A DNA stretch of 64,000 nucleotides from Marchantia polymorpha subsp. ruderalis (Eukaryota > Streptophyta > Marchantiopsida > Marchantiales > Marchantiaceae): assembly GCA_037833965.1 (NCBI GenBank), contig AP031353.1, forward strand, positions 14,758,501 through 14,822,500, read 5' to 3'. This document shows positions 44,660 through 56,552 of this stretch, piece by piece. Position numbers and translations under genes: made by a program. The stretch's first letter is position 1; each line of letters opens with the position of its first letter. Below the pieces are notes generated by a model. It did no database searches and had not been told where the DNA came from. It saw only the letters and a program-made list of their open reading frames with translations.

Positions 44660-45820
44660 TAAAAAAACGCGTTTTCCAATCAAAAGAAATATAGATTTTT
44701 GTTTACTTTAGCTGTTGACCAACGGGAGAGGACACTCGACCCGATAGGGGAGACGTCCAGAGTGCCCGAGCCGCAGGAGCAAGAGGAGTCTGCAAAGTGG
44801 AGAGGTCGAGACAGACAATAAAGCCTATAAAGACCTGTATTGTAGCGATCGGGATGGACGCATTTTTCTTCGGGCCATGCAACCATAGACTAGATGAAGA
44901 AAAGCACAGGGCGTGAACCGAATTCTAACCCAACAACTAGGAAGCGGTATACCATAACAGCGGTATCATAATCAGGGAAAGTTTTGTTGGGTTCAAAAGC
45001 GGGATCATAATTCGCACACGGGGGTTCAAATCCCTCTTCCGATAGGAGGAAAAATATTTTTTCCTGGTAAGTAACCATATATATAAATTTCTATCTAATT
45101 TGGGATAAGGTAAAGAGAGATCAAAGATGTTTCTTAGCGTAATTACACAATCCAATATACTGTATGTTATATTGACAAAGCGATCAGTATCATATACAAA
45201 GCACCTTGATATACTTTCATTATATAGTTTGTGTACAAAGTATAGAAACGACCGATTTACCCCATATGTACGTACTTTTGTTAAAAAGGTGTAGAAAATT
45301 AGATTCCAAAATCTGTCCGATTATAAATGAATTACAAATCGTTTTAAAGGACTCATTGCTTCGAAATCAAAAAATATCTGTATGTTTTATTTTTTGCCTT
45401 CGATTCTTAACTGAATGGAAACTTTTAGATGCCAGAACCTTGCGATTGCCTTGGCACTTTGATTTCGGGTTTTTGACAACCGTGAAACTTCTACCTTTGT
45501 ACATTTCAATCTCCATAGTTCATCAATTACAAGGAACGCAGTACCCTTTGACAAGTAGCCCAAGGCAATCGGGCCATTTGAGAATCCAACGTTACAAAGA
45601 CGTTGTTCACAGTGCGCCGATTCGGGACGAAGGCACTCAGCCCCCAGGGAGGACTGTCAGGAAAAAAAAGGTAGAAAATTTGACCAAAACTGACCAGAAG
45701 GAATAAAACTGACAAGGCCCTTTTAATCTAATTTTTTTTCAGCTTTCTGCGTTGGCCCTGGCATGCCTAAACTTTTCAAGTGCAAGTAGCAAATGTACCT
45801 TGCTTTTTCGTAGCATATGA
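44660..45820. other. Unassigned part of the NUMT
   Basis: I cannot name genes here. About 45020-45045 (CGGGGGTTCAAATCC) resembles a tRNA T-arm, but no cloverleaf can be built. 45530-45680 is GC-richer and may be further mitochondrial sequence. Confidence 0.4.
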
Positions 45821-45829
45821 AAGTGCAAG

Positions 45830-46170
45830 CTTACAGTGCCTTATAGGTGGTCTGGTGTTCCCAGGATATCCTCCACTAGGATAAAATCTGACAAGACAAT
45901 AGACCTTAGGGAGAGGCATTACGTGCTTGACCTGCCGGAAGATATTATCGAATCTCCAAAAGAAAAGATAGTACAAAAAGCATTCCAATTAGTCTTGGAA
46001 GCTATATGGGAAGAACGATTTCTAGACAGCTTATGGATACAGAATGTCACTCTGACTCACGTTTTCATTATTTCATAGACACTCACCATTCATGGGTTAT
46101 CAAAGGGGATTATCTAACTGCTTCGACAGGATACCACACTCCACCGTCATGAAAATATTTACCTCACTAT
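45830..46170 (+). pseudogene. Group II intron maturase, N-terminal RT part, broken
   Basis: Reads PYRWSGVPRISSTRIKSDK, then KEKIVQKAFQLVLEAIWEERFLDS, as in the RT0-RT2 part of group II maturases. After frameshifts it reads HSWVIKGD and CFDRIPHSTVMKI (RT3 region with the conserved Asp). It ends about where the maturase at 42004 would still lack upstream sequence. It may be the missing front half of the same gene displaced 3 kb downstream, or a second intron's maturase. Confidence 0.75.
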
Positions 46171-46180
46171 AATTTTTCTT

Positions 46181-47319
46181 ATGATCACAGAAAATTATGA
46201 TCATCGTGATTATGATTATCACCATGAGGATTAAGATATATATATATATATATATATATATATCCTTTTAATATCCTTATCATCAAGTTCACTATGATGA
46301 TCGATTATCCTAATTAAACTACACTAAATTTAAAAATTAGGAAAACGCTATATAAGATTTTCTTAAAACAAAAAAAAATACTTTACTTTAATCGATTATA
46401 AATTTTCAGATTTTCATTTACTCCTATGCTACGAAGTTACACCATCCATTCAATCAAGAAAAATTTTGGGAGAATCAAGAATTAACAAGTAAATTTTTTT
46501 CATATCACTTCTTTACAATTTTTTAATTAAATATAGTCAGATACATGTAGTTTTCATTTCAAGATTTTCCTTCAGAATTTATTTCAATGAAAAGTATCAA
46601 TTTTTAAAGTTTTTCAACCACATAACCTTCATGTAAATTCTATGTAAGTAATAACTATATTCATACAGAAAGATTGTGATTTTTTAATTTTTTTAAATTA
46701 CACTTAAAGATTTTTTCTTACCAATTTGATTGTATTCTAGTTCATCTTTTTAACTTTTCATCCATTTAATGTATGACTTCCTTCAATACAAAAACCACAC
46801 ATGTACATGAATGGAACAGGTGGTCCAAGATTACTGTTATAATATATATATCTATATATATATATATATATGAAAAATGCATTGTACTCTATATGAATAA
46901 ATTATAAGACACATTAACAATTTTTGTTTTGTAGATAATTGGAGTACATATCTGAAAATTAAGTATTAGACTCTGTTAAATACTTGTAGAGTTTTTAGTT
47001 ATCTCAAAATACTCAAGATACACAGTGAAGGTGAAAATAACTATACTATTAATTTTAATTTTTTAAATTATTGTGCAAAATGATTGGCAAGATGGACTCT
47101 GCACGGATGGTCCGTGGCCCGTCTATATAATAAATGGTACTTTGTCCAGTTTACTTCTGACAAAGTTGGCAGCTAATAATAGAATGGGAGATTTTATGAG
47201 GCCTGTAGTACACTGAAGCTGGTGCGAGATGACGCATGCCCCTATAGTTGCTGTAGCGTTCTCAGTCTCATACTGAGTTCAATGATCTGTTCACTAGTCT
47301 GAGGAGTTGCAGAAGATGC
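46181..47319. other. AT-rich spacer with (TA)n runs
   Basis: (TA)n at about 46230-46263 and 46843-46871. No gene. From about 47280 the sequence is the conserved upstream region of the A genes. Confidence 0.6.
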
Positions 47320-47325
47320 CTATAT
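47320..47325 (+). promoter_or_regulatory. Putative TATA element of A2
   Basis: CTATAT, 211 bp before the A2 start, in the block GATGCCTATATCAATTGACG shared with A1. Confidence 0.45.
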
Positions 47326-47530
47326 CAATTGACGATCGATTAAAAGAGCCAACACCGGTTTGTGGAAGTGCCTCATTCCTGTTCTTCCCTCTAGGAAATT
47401 CTGCCTAGTTAAAGCACGCCTGCTTGTTCCCATACAGCAGAGTCATTCGGGGCGAATTTGGTGCTCGTATAGAGGTTCTGGTTCATACACTGAGTTGGAA
47501 GCTTGCTCCGTTCGCGTTCTACTCTTCCCA

Positions 47531-48171
47531 ATGGCGAGAGCCTACGTTCTAGTATTATGCGTCGTCCTTGTGCAACTGGCGATCGTGTCCTATGCTGCAG
47601 CGGCCGGGAGCAAGACCTTCACCATCATGAACTATATACCGAAGGATGACTTCATCAACATACGCTGCGATTGCCAGGATTACAATGACATTGTCACCGT
47701 GCTCAGCGACACTATCGGTGAGTGTGTAGACAAGGAGTTCCAAGCCAGCATCTGCCCCAACGGTGACGCGGCTAAGGGCTTCTTCTGCAAGTTCCTGTAC
47801 TACAGAAGATCGGGCACGACTATCAAACACCAATACACAAACATCAAGGTCTGGGCAAGCACAGGGCCATTGAAGACTTACTTCAAGGTCGACTCGGAAG
47901 GTGTCTATGGCTCGAACCAGTCTGACAATGTCGGCGCGAACAAGATCAGTGGCTGTAAGTTCTTTGATTCAATTCCCTGCCCTCTACAATGTCTGTATAC
48001 AACCACTGCAGATCTGATTATGCTTATCGCACTTTCCGCTCACGAGGATATTCTTTTAGATTTTGCTCTAAAAGCTTTGGGTTCTGATACACTCTGCTCG
48101 ATAAATGTGCAGGGGCCGACAAGTCGATGGTCGTCAAGGCTGATTCTCTTGGAAATGGGCAGTCTTTCTGA
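47531..48171 (+). CDS. Secreted cysteine protein A2 (160 aa, two exons)
   Basis: Exon 1 is 47531-47954, intron 47955-48112 (GTAAG...GTGCAG), exon 2 48113-48171. The signal peptide is MARAYVLVLCVVLVQLAIV, ending near AAAAGS. The mature part reads FTIMNYIPKDD, INIRCDCQDYND, GECVDKEF, SICPNGD, GFFCKFLYYRR, NIKVWASTGP, YFKVDSEGVYG and NKISG. The split Trp codon is followed by ADKSMVVKADSLGNGQSF. Unspliced, the frame would stay open past the intron, but the alignment with A1 and A3 and the clean GT-AG sites favour splicing. It is nearly identical to A4, which lies in an inverted copy of the same block. Confidence 0.75.
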
Positions 48172-49429
48172 TAAACTCAGACAGTGCTTCCAATTCCCAG
48201 CGAAGAAGGTGCTAGGCCTAGTCCAGTGTGCCTAAGTATTTTTTTCTGATACACCTGCATTCAGCATCTATAAGAGATTCATGTCTGGCGATGGCAACAC
48301 AGCTCGCAGTCTCTCGACTGGCTTCCAGTAAACGCTTCAGTTTGGGCATTACGTCAAACTGCATCGAAGCTTATGCGAATGTTTTGTCTTTGGATCGCAA
48401 TTAGCTGTCATGATTCATGATCATGCCTGAGGCGATTTTGAAGTAGGCCAGTCTTCCATGTCATATTCATCTTCAAAATGCACTCGTATGCATTAAAACA
48501 TGTATGGTATCCGATATCGCATACGATTGTATTCGTTTGGTGAATCCCTGTACAACTATCCAATTATTGATGTTGGTTTGCAATCGTACCCAGCTTGGCC
48601 AAATATCTGATATCCTAGCTGATCTAAAAAATTAAATGTATCTTGCACGTCGAGAAACAACATTAATTGAGAAAATAGATCAACGCAAAAATTGTTTTCT
48701 TTTCCATCATGTAGTCAATTGATATGCAGAGAATAGATAAATCTGAATGGTTTATCATCAGAGTAACTAGCTAGAAATTTCGTGACGAAAGAAATGGAAA
48801 AAACATAGTATTAATCTCCAACAAATAAGTGAGCCGATAAACTATTCGTTAAATATCAACAAATTATGAATTGCAGAGAAAAAATAAACACTCTGAAAAT
48901 TACGTGGACTAGGCGAGTGTTTGTACTGCTACCTTTACATCCAGTTTCTGTAGGACCTTTGTGAGTGGTGGTGGCGGCGAATCCAACGCACAGTCTCTCG
49001 ACTGATCTCCAGTAATTGCTTGAATTTGGATATTAGCTCAGATTGCATCGAACCTGATATGTATGTATTGTATGTTCACCCCAATGGGCCGTTTGTGACA
49101 GAATTGTGATATCAAGAGTAATAAAAACACGTAAAGAGGAAAAAAAAACTGCTACAGTCATAAAGTACAAGTTTAATCCTATGACGAGTCTTGATTCAAA
49201 CATAACCGTTGTTATACATCAATTACTTATAATACTTTATTTTATATATATATATATATACTTGATCGATTTATCAATTGGATGTATGCACTTATTTGTT
49301 CTACATTGAAGAACGTGTCATTGCTTATAGTACATTCAATCCATATAGTCTTTCTTAATGACTCTACACAAAACATTGCATTTTAAGCTACGAATGGAAT
49401 TAAGTGCTACATTACGAAAGTGCGATAAG
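48172..49429. other. 3' flank of A2 and further duplicated flank
   Basis: 48172-48920 is an inverted near-match to 59970-60719 (A4 flank). 48920-49150 resembles 28740-29100 (A1 flank). No gene is seen. Confidence 0.6.
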
Positions 49430-49860
49430 CATAATTAGATGTCCAGTGGTTGTATACAGTCATTGTAGAACGCAAGGGAAACGTACAGTAGAAACTTACC
49501 GCCACTGAGAATGTTTTGCGGCGGCGACACACTGGTGTCGAGCTTGTATTTCGCAGGAGCGCCCGACTTCATTTGGATCAATTCTGGGCTCGTCTGTGAG
49601 TAACTGTGAAAGAGCTGGTCATACAATTCGCTTGCGATCATCTCAGCAGCATTTGTTGGACATGGGTTATTTATTTTTTCTGCTGTAAAATCTCGTAATC
49701 ATATGCCACGGACTCCAATAATTCTTATGTGATAATCAGGGAGTATGGATGTGGAATTCTACTTCACTCCAAAGTTACTACGTCCGGCATCTGAAAACGT
49801 TTTATTCGAAGGAAATCTAACCTTCCCTTCGAATGGAATAAGGAATGGGAGCTATTGCAT
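49430..49860. pseudogene. Second chimeric A(-)/C(+) pseudogene
   Basis: 49430-49536 is the minus-strand intron start and exon 1 end of an A gene. It joins, in GTGTCGAGCTTGTATTTCG, the plus-strand end of a C exon 1 (KYKLDT... on minus, YFAGAPDFIWINSGLVC-like on plus). A C intron follows, then an exon 2 beginning at about 49741 (SMDVEFYFTPKLL, ASENVLFEG) that lacks an early stop. The junction is the same as at 32650. Confidence 0.7.
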
Positions 49861-52271
49861 TCTACATCTTTGTAGAGATAATCTTCTTCTTATTGGCCGG
49901 GCGATGGTAACACCTTCCTCGACCAGTGTTTCCGAATTGCCTTATTATTGTACAAAATGTAGAGATAGCTCACGTAGACTGTGGTTGAATTGGTCCTAGA
50001 ATTGATCCATCTCTCAGTCTTCCTTTCGCTACACGTCAGCCTAGTTCGCAGCAGTGGATTTGCTGCTTGAAGTCAGTTCTGATAAAATTGGGGATAATGA
50101 AAGTGGGAATTAAAACATTGTAAGTCGCTTTTGTATCCATAGCGTTCACGAAGAATTCTCTACTCTAGTGTCTTACGTTCACCGATGGAAGATCCAGAGC
50201 TCTCGAATCAAGGCACTCGCACTTTCGGGTCTCCTCCAGCGCATCCCATTATTTCCATGACATAAGCTCTGCATCCAATGTGCCATTGATTAATTCCAGC
50301 CAATCTAAATTCGGATCAGTCAAAAATTGCCCAAGATCGCACCTCCAACTTTGCGAATTTTGTCCAAATTTTCATGAAGTTTTCTCTTTAAACTTGTAGC
50401 ACTGAAACAGCTTCTGGTAGATATATGACCCTCTGCATTTTGTCTGCTTTCCATACGAATTTTAGTTTTTTATATTGGGCGATTTTTTGAAAAGTATAAT
50501 ATACTTTAAAAGACATTAGTTTACTACTCTACAGCACAATCGTGAAGAATACTCTCGCGTTATCTTCGTGCCGGTGGAAACTTTCATACCACCTCATGAC
50601 AAGGAATTATTTTATTGTAGATTGTGATTGATATTATAATATATATCATAAACCCTTCAAGAACAATCATTAATAGATTTATGTGACTTCTTGTAAAGCT
50701 TGAAATTCTCTTTTCCCACTCTTTCCAAATCTTTCGCTGGATTTCACCTTTATGGTTACGTCATATGTACAAACAGGACTGGTGTGTCTGGCAAAACAAA
50801 ATCTCCTGTCGGACCTACAAGATCTCAAGAAAGTAAGTCAGTGTCTTGTACATAAATCAATAAATTATAGAGAGAATCCCACAATCTAGATCACTTGTTC
50901 CCGTACCTATGGTGTCTAGAATGGAAACTTACCACTTTGGACATGGAGAATGTCGAATACCATATTTAGGATGAGTATTTATGTCAGGACAATTTTGTCT
51001 CATGATGAATAGACATGTCAGTGAGTTTGGGAGGTGAACCAAATATCAACCACAGTGTGAGTTCTAAAAATTTAATTTCAATATAATACCATCCTGTGTT
51101 AATATGTGAGACGCTCTTGTAACATTTAGACTTTTTGGTATTATATACATTTTTATGAAACGAATTATTTTATAAAATATAAATATTTTACATTCAAACT
51201 TTCTCGATATTTAACTCCAGACTACCTCTTGGTTTTGTAAGTAGTACTTTTTTTTATTATACAACACCCTTCAGAAAAGGAGTTTTGAGGTTGGTAGTAG
51301 GAACTCTAGACCAACGTACAGCATTGTCCTTCGCAGGTCCTATAAGAGGATTTCTTTTGGATAGATTTCGGCCACCTGCTTATGTATATCTCCGATCTCC
51401 TTTTTCTTGTTTGTTACATGAGGTGTTTCCCTGGGATGTCTAACGTTCTAGAGGAGACGCAGTTGTGTGTTTACGTTTTCGCCTATGCATCTGGTCTAAT
51501 AGCATGCATTTTTTCTTTCTATGTCCCGAGTGATCCTAACTAATCTGAATGCGCAACAGTAACAAAATTTGTTCGCAAAATTCTCTGAAATATGGAACTA
51601 GCTGGTGTTTCATGAACGGTGCAGCCACCCAGTCAATTCGTTGCTCACTTGCTTGCCTTAGAAGTGAGCATTGGACAGGATATATGGGCTCAGTAGAATG
51701 GTGAGTGGACCTTTGGCGATAATTGGAGTATCAGTTGAAATCGTAACAGCTTGACGAGGCTGAGAAGGGATGAGTCTGATAATCGGTAACGAGTATGTCA
51801 ATTATCACACAAGATCTAGCCGATCCTGGACGCGTGATGAGGTCACTTCATCATTGGCAATCTAAGGAACCAATTATAATGAAACATAATAATGATATCG
51901 GCATTTAATTTCTTTGTTTCTCGTTGTTGACACGTTTAAGATCCATTTCTAGGTCACTTCTAGGTCTAGGTCCGATAAAAGATAGCTTCGAGCCAACTTG
52001 AGCACATCCGAAATGAACATCGATATATTGATAGGTGCCCAGCAAGGTAACACATAATTCCAATCGCAAGCTCCGCATACTTGGTTAAATAATACGAATA
52101 TATAAATTAGATCATCTGACATAGAGCACTGGCCTACTTTAAATATCGCCTGAAGCATCATGATGAATCATGATGGCGCATTTTCGTCAAAAGAAAAAAC
52201 ATTCACATAAGCATCGATGCAGTCTGAGCTAATGTCCAGATTCATGCGTTTAGTGAAGACCAGTCGAAACC
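49861..52271 (+). repeat. Third copy of the duplicated C-gene flank and spacer
   Basis: 49861-51630 matches the arms at 33061-35400 and (inverted) 36836-39450. 51650-52270 matches, inverted, 36050-36830. No gene is seen; small internal deletions distinguish the copies. Confidence 0.65.
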
Positions 52272-52326
52272 AGGCGACGGCAACACAGCTCGCAGTCTTT
52301 CGACTGCGAGCTGTGTTGCCATCGCC
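52272..52326. repeat. Foldback: 25-bp arms with 4-bp loop
   Basis: Arm GGCGACGGCAACACAGCTCG continuing CAGTC, loop TTTC, then the reverse complement with one mismatch. In other copies (48270-48330, 60580-60610) only one arm exists, so the second arm marks an inversion or snap-back junction in this copy. Confidence 0.8.
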
Positions 52327-52441
52327 AGACATGAATCTCTTATAGATGCTGGATGAAGGCGTATCAGATAAAAATACTTAGCCACACTGGACTATTCCTA
52401 GCAGCTTCTTCCCTGGGGATTGGAAGCACTGTCTGAGTTTT

Positions 52442-53118
52442 TCAGAAAGACTGCCCATTTCCAAGAGAATTATCCTTGACGACCCACGATTTGTCGGCCC
52501 CTGCACATTGATCGAGCACAATGTCATCAGAACCCAAAGCTTTTACAGCAAAGTCTAACAGAATATCCTCTTTACAGCAAAGTCTAACAGAATATCCTCG
52601 TTACTGGAAAGTGCGATAAGCATAATAGGATCTACAATGGTTGTATACAGACATTGTAGAAGGCAGGGAATTGAATCAAAGAACTTACAGCCACTAAGAA
52701 TGTTCGCGGCGGCTCCGACATTCTCAGACTGGGTCGATCCATAGACACCATTCGTATCGAGCTTGAAGTAAGTGTTGGCAGGCCCTGTGCTTGCCCAAAC
52801 CTTGATATTTGTGTATTGCTGTTTGATAGTCACGCCCGATCGTCTGTAGTACAAGAACTTGCAGAAGAAGCCCTTGGCCGACGCACCGTTGGGGCAGGTG
52901 CTAGCTTGGAACTCCTTGTCTTCACACTCACCGATGGTGTCGCTGAGCACGGTGACAATGTCATTGGAGTCCAGGCAATCGCAGCGGATGATGATGAAGT
53001 CATCCTTCGGTAAATAGTTCATGATGGTGAAGGTCTTGCTATCGGCCGCTGCAGCATAGGACACCATCGCCAGTTTCAGAAGGACCACACATATCACTAG
53101 AACGTATGCTCTCGCCAT
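52442..53118 (-). CDS. Secreted cysteine protein A3 (162 aa, two exons)
   Basis: Exon 1 is 53118-52689, intron 52688-52501 (GTAAG...GTGCAG), exon 2 52500-52442. It is close to A1: signal peptide MARAYVLVICVVLLKLAMV, FTIMNYLPKDD, IIIRCDC, GECEDKEF, STCPNGA, FFCKFLYYRR, KVWASTGP and YFKLDTNGVYG. The split Trp is followed by ADKSWVVKDNSLGNGQSF. The intron is longer than in A1 because a 28-bp stretch (CTTTACAGCAAAGTCTAACAG region, 52540-52590) is partly duplicated. It lies in inverted orientation to A1, with a TATA-like element at 53343-53338. Confidence 0.75.
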
Positions 53119-53337
53119 TGGGAAGAGTAGAACGCGAAGAAGCAAGCTTCCAACTCAGTGTATGAACCAGAACCTCTATACGACCACCAAATTTGCCCCG
53201 AATGGCTCTGCTGTATGGGGTGCAAGCAGGCGGCCTACGATAACTTAGCAGAATCTCTTAGAAGGGAAGAATGCGAATGAGCCGCTTCCACAATTCAGTG
53301 CTGGCTCTTCTTGATGATCGTGAAAGAATATAGGCAT

Positions 53338-53343
53338 CTGTTG
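53338..53343 (-). promoter_or_regulatory. Putative TATA element of A3
   Basis: Minus-strand CTATAT, 220 bp before the A3 start. Confidence 0.4.
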
Positions 53344-55805
53344 AGCTCTTCGAGCAGCTCACAACTCACTCTCTTCCCTCGACAGGCATGTGCCTTTCGT
53401 GACCTTCTTTCACGGTGACTTTTCCACGGGTTTGGCATTCAAGAATCCGCAGTGAGTCCTGCAGAGAAGGGAACAATTACTTGAAACGACAGATAAATCC
53501 ACTTGATGGAATAAGTTCTATAACCTTGTGTTAAATGCACTTCCAGTTTGGTCAACTTGTGGGATGCGCATGGAAGCGAATATGCTTTAGCGACTTGACA
53601 CATTCCTCCCTTGACACTTGTGGCGACCTTCAACATCTGACAAAATCTTATCTCTATACAATGAGGTCTTTCCCTGTGCAAGATCTCATTGCCATGATTT
53701 CAACACAGTTCTGCTCATTCAATAGGTTATATCCAGTGTTCCAAGTACTGATACTGATCCAGTGGCGTGTGCATAGGGTGACAGGACGAGTTGGAGACTG
53801 AATTGCGCCAACCACTACGAGAATCATTATGGAGGTTGACACATCTCCCTCGACCACCGCCACCACCTGCTACAGTGACTTCTGCAGATCATCGCTTCAC
53901 CCTTCCTGGGATAGTATCGTTTTCAGTCCACCAAAAGGCGACCATGCTTACTCGACTAGGTAAAACATGAGTTCTTAGCACACGTTCGATTATATTCGAT
54001 CTTCAAGTTGGGGGAGCTACCGTTTGAGTCAGGATAACGTTTTTTGAAACACATCGTGACCTGAATGAGCTTAAGCCAATCCTTCACTCTCCTTGCCTTA
54101 TTGACCGAGGAAGAGGAGAGAGTACCTTGAGCATCTCCTTCGTTCCTTTTGCATAATATTCTTCATATGTTAGAAGCCTCAAATGTAATTGCCAGTTTCG
54201 AAGGATGAAAGTGATCATTTTGATCACTTTCATCATTTTTTGATTCACAAAGTGCTGATTTTCATGGTGCACTTATCAAAAAACAATGTTGAGGTCTCAT
54301 AATTAATAATGAATATATATTATCACTCTAAAGACTTACGCTTTCTGAATGCTGACCTTTATCACCCAAATGTAGTCGTTAATCATGTGTCTTTAGGTTA
54401 CGGAAATTAGAGAGTCTGGGTGATAGTGTTGAGTCTCATACAACAAAATCAGAGCTAAGCCTAAAGGAGCGTCTTAAGTCTGCAGTCTTTTGGTTTGGGG
54501 CCATGACAAAGTTTTATTCCATGAATAGAGATAATATGATGTTCATCGTAATACTATATCTTGGGATTTCAACCGTCAAATCTAAAATGTCAACATTGAT
54601 TTTCTCTGCTGTTCCAACGTAGTAACTGAACCAGATTAAAAGTTTTACTGAACTAAATTGTAAGTTCCATCTCAAAATAATAACAGCCTTGAGTATAGTA
54701 GATAGAAATCCTCCATTGGAATTTGTGAATCAAAGAAATAACGATCCTGAGGGCCCAGGGACATTGAGTTTCAAAACCACACATACTGTATGGCGAATAG
54801 CATAAGAACAAACACTTCGGCATTACTATAGGGATCGAAGAGTGATGTAACTCAAACGAAGCAAATAAATTCAACTAAATTCCTTTTAATTAAATTCAAG
54901 GCTCAAAGCTTTACTCAATATTAATCTCTTCCCCGGTCGACGCATCTATAATGCTCCGACGTTTATTGCATATAGTGAACGGGAGATATTTACGCTTGCA
55001 TACTGTCTTGAGAAGCTAGAAGGTGGACATATCCTATGTTTTGAGCTTCTCACGTGAGATAACCTAAACACTCAGGGCCTTCCGAACTTTCTCATCCGAT
55101 TCGATTCAAAGGGCTTTTGTGCCTGTCGTTTAGTTCAAGGGGAATTGCTCCATGAACTAAACGACCTGTCCAAAATAATGACTTTGCACCGGAAATTCCT
55201 GATTAATAATGAATGCAACGGAATTTAGCATGTGTTAACCAGGATACTCTATGACCTAATTTACATATACAGTGTTTTAACCTTATCCAGTATTGAGTTA
55301 TTGTAGGCCTTGTGATTCAGAGAAAAGTGTACGTCCACATGCATGCTATTCGTATGATCGATCAAATTAGTCACGATCTCAGAACCACGACGAACACGTG
55401 AAAAATGTCGGATTCAATGAGCGAAAGCGTGTAGAGTGAAAGTTTAGTTGGAGTAAAGTCTGGATATTTCTCATTCACACGTAATTCAAGACAAGTTGTC
55501 ACCTCATATCACAAGTGAATGAATGTATTCTGAATATTCAAGCAAGTACATGATGATTCCAGGAATCACAACGATGAAATGTATACAGCTGAGGCAGCTT
55601 TGATATTTGAACCGTCTTCAATCACAAGGGGGTTCCAGATCAGTGGAGACTGAAGAGTCTGATCCTAGACGTTCTCATATTCCGATAAGAAGCGTAGATA
55701 GAGAACATGTGGGACCTGATAATCATCCTACTGCTAACTTGCCTCAGTACTAATATCGTAGAGCATGCAATTTCATGCAGATACCAACAGCATCCCTGGT
55801 ACGTC
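53344..55805. other. Spacer with an interspersed repeat and a short palindrome
   Basis: 53650-53720 is a repeat shared with 26490-26580 (inverted), about 61940-61990 and about 63350-63420. 55500-55780 is the B3 3' flank. No gene is supported. Confidence 0.55.
54204..54234. repeat. Perfect palindrome GATGAAAGTGATCA-TTT-TGATCACTTTCATC
   Basis: 14-bp arms with a 3-bp loop. It could be a hairpin in RNA or the end of a small foldback element; nothing nearby decides this. Confidence 0.7.
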
Positions 55806-56552
55806 CTAGTATGCGTAATTCTTTGTGCGGCAGTGTTCGTTGCCGAAGGTCTCAAATACGCTGTTTCCGGCACCCTTGAGCGGAACTTCCGATGAAATAT
55901 AGTTCGACATCGTCCCTGCAAGACATACTTCTTACATTAGCGCCAGATGCCAGATTGCATCCCGTACTCATCAGAATAGATTCTATATAAAATGCAGCTT
56001 GGTAAGCGAAAAGTAGATTTCTAGCATTCTTTGGATGGCATTCGAGCGATGTAGACGATTTTACTTACAACCGAGCATTAAGTTCCACTGGGCATCTGCG
56101 CCATTGGAAAACCAGAAGCCGGAAGCGTCGACCTTGTAGAAAGTTCTCTTCGGCCCTTCACGGGTCCAGACCATCACAGGCGTGCGGTAGATTGTCTCAG
56201 AATTGGGACGTGTCCAAATGAATTCACACAGCATCTGCTCGGCACGATAAGCATCTAACTCAGCAAGGGGCCAATCGGGTGTAGGCCCACAAAAACGAGT
56301 CGAGGTTTCAACACTGTGGCATTCTTTAATATCAACGGGAGCTTGGACAGTGAGCTTCCCGCATCGACTGAGGCATGAACATTCCATGTAGAGGTTGGAA
56401 TCACCTGCCGGCAGGAAGTTTTTCACCGAGAACGACTCGGCCAAAATATGTCCAGTGCATGTTTTGCAGGAGCTCGCACTCACTGAGATTAGCTGGGCGA
56501 CCATTGTAACGCCCAGCAGAGCACACAGTAATGCATTTTTGAACGAAATCAT
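55806..56552 (-). CDS. Secreted cysteine protein B3 (197 aa, two exons)
   Basis: Exon 1 is 56552-56069, intron 56068-55916 (GTAAG...TTGCAG), exon 2 55915-55806. The start MISFKNALLCALLGV begins the signal peptide, ending near SVSA. Mature features are SSCKTCTG, SFSVKNFLPAGD, LYMECSCLSRCGK, KECHSVE, RFCGPTPDW, MLCEFIWTR, VMVWTREGPKRTFYKV and FWFSNGADAQW. The split Trp is followed by TMSNYISSEVPLKG, and exon 2 ends EHCRTKNYAY. It is three codons shorter than B1 around the PDW segment. It is divergent from C2, repeating the C1/B2 layout. Confidence 0.75.

Larger units (their letters stand above)
42000..46180 (+). other. Nuclear copy of mitochondrial DNA (NUMT), rearranged and decayed
   Basis: Contains a group II intron maturase C-terminal part, intron domain V, the rrn18 3' exon, a nad6 remnant, unassigned sequence (44660-45820) and a maturase N-terminal part, all on the plus strand. 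All reading frames are broken, so it is not functional. The left edge is sharp against the duplicated B flank; the right edge is estimated from the end of recognisable maturase sequence. No intact tRNA is seen. Confidence 0.8.

Noticed and set aside
45000-45050. Mitochondrial tRNA gene
   Set aside because: Only a T-arm-like GGGGGTTCAAATCCC is present; no matching acceptor, D-arm or anticodon stem can be built around it.
47531-48235. Unspliced longer version of A2 (and of A4) reading through the intron
   Set aside because: In A1 and A3 the same intron stretch gives other, shorter tails, whereas splicing at GTAAG/GTGCAG gives the same 19-residue tail in all four copies and completes the conserved Trp.
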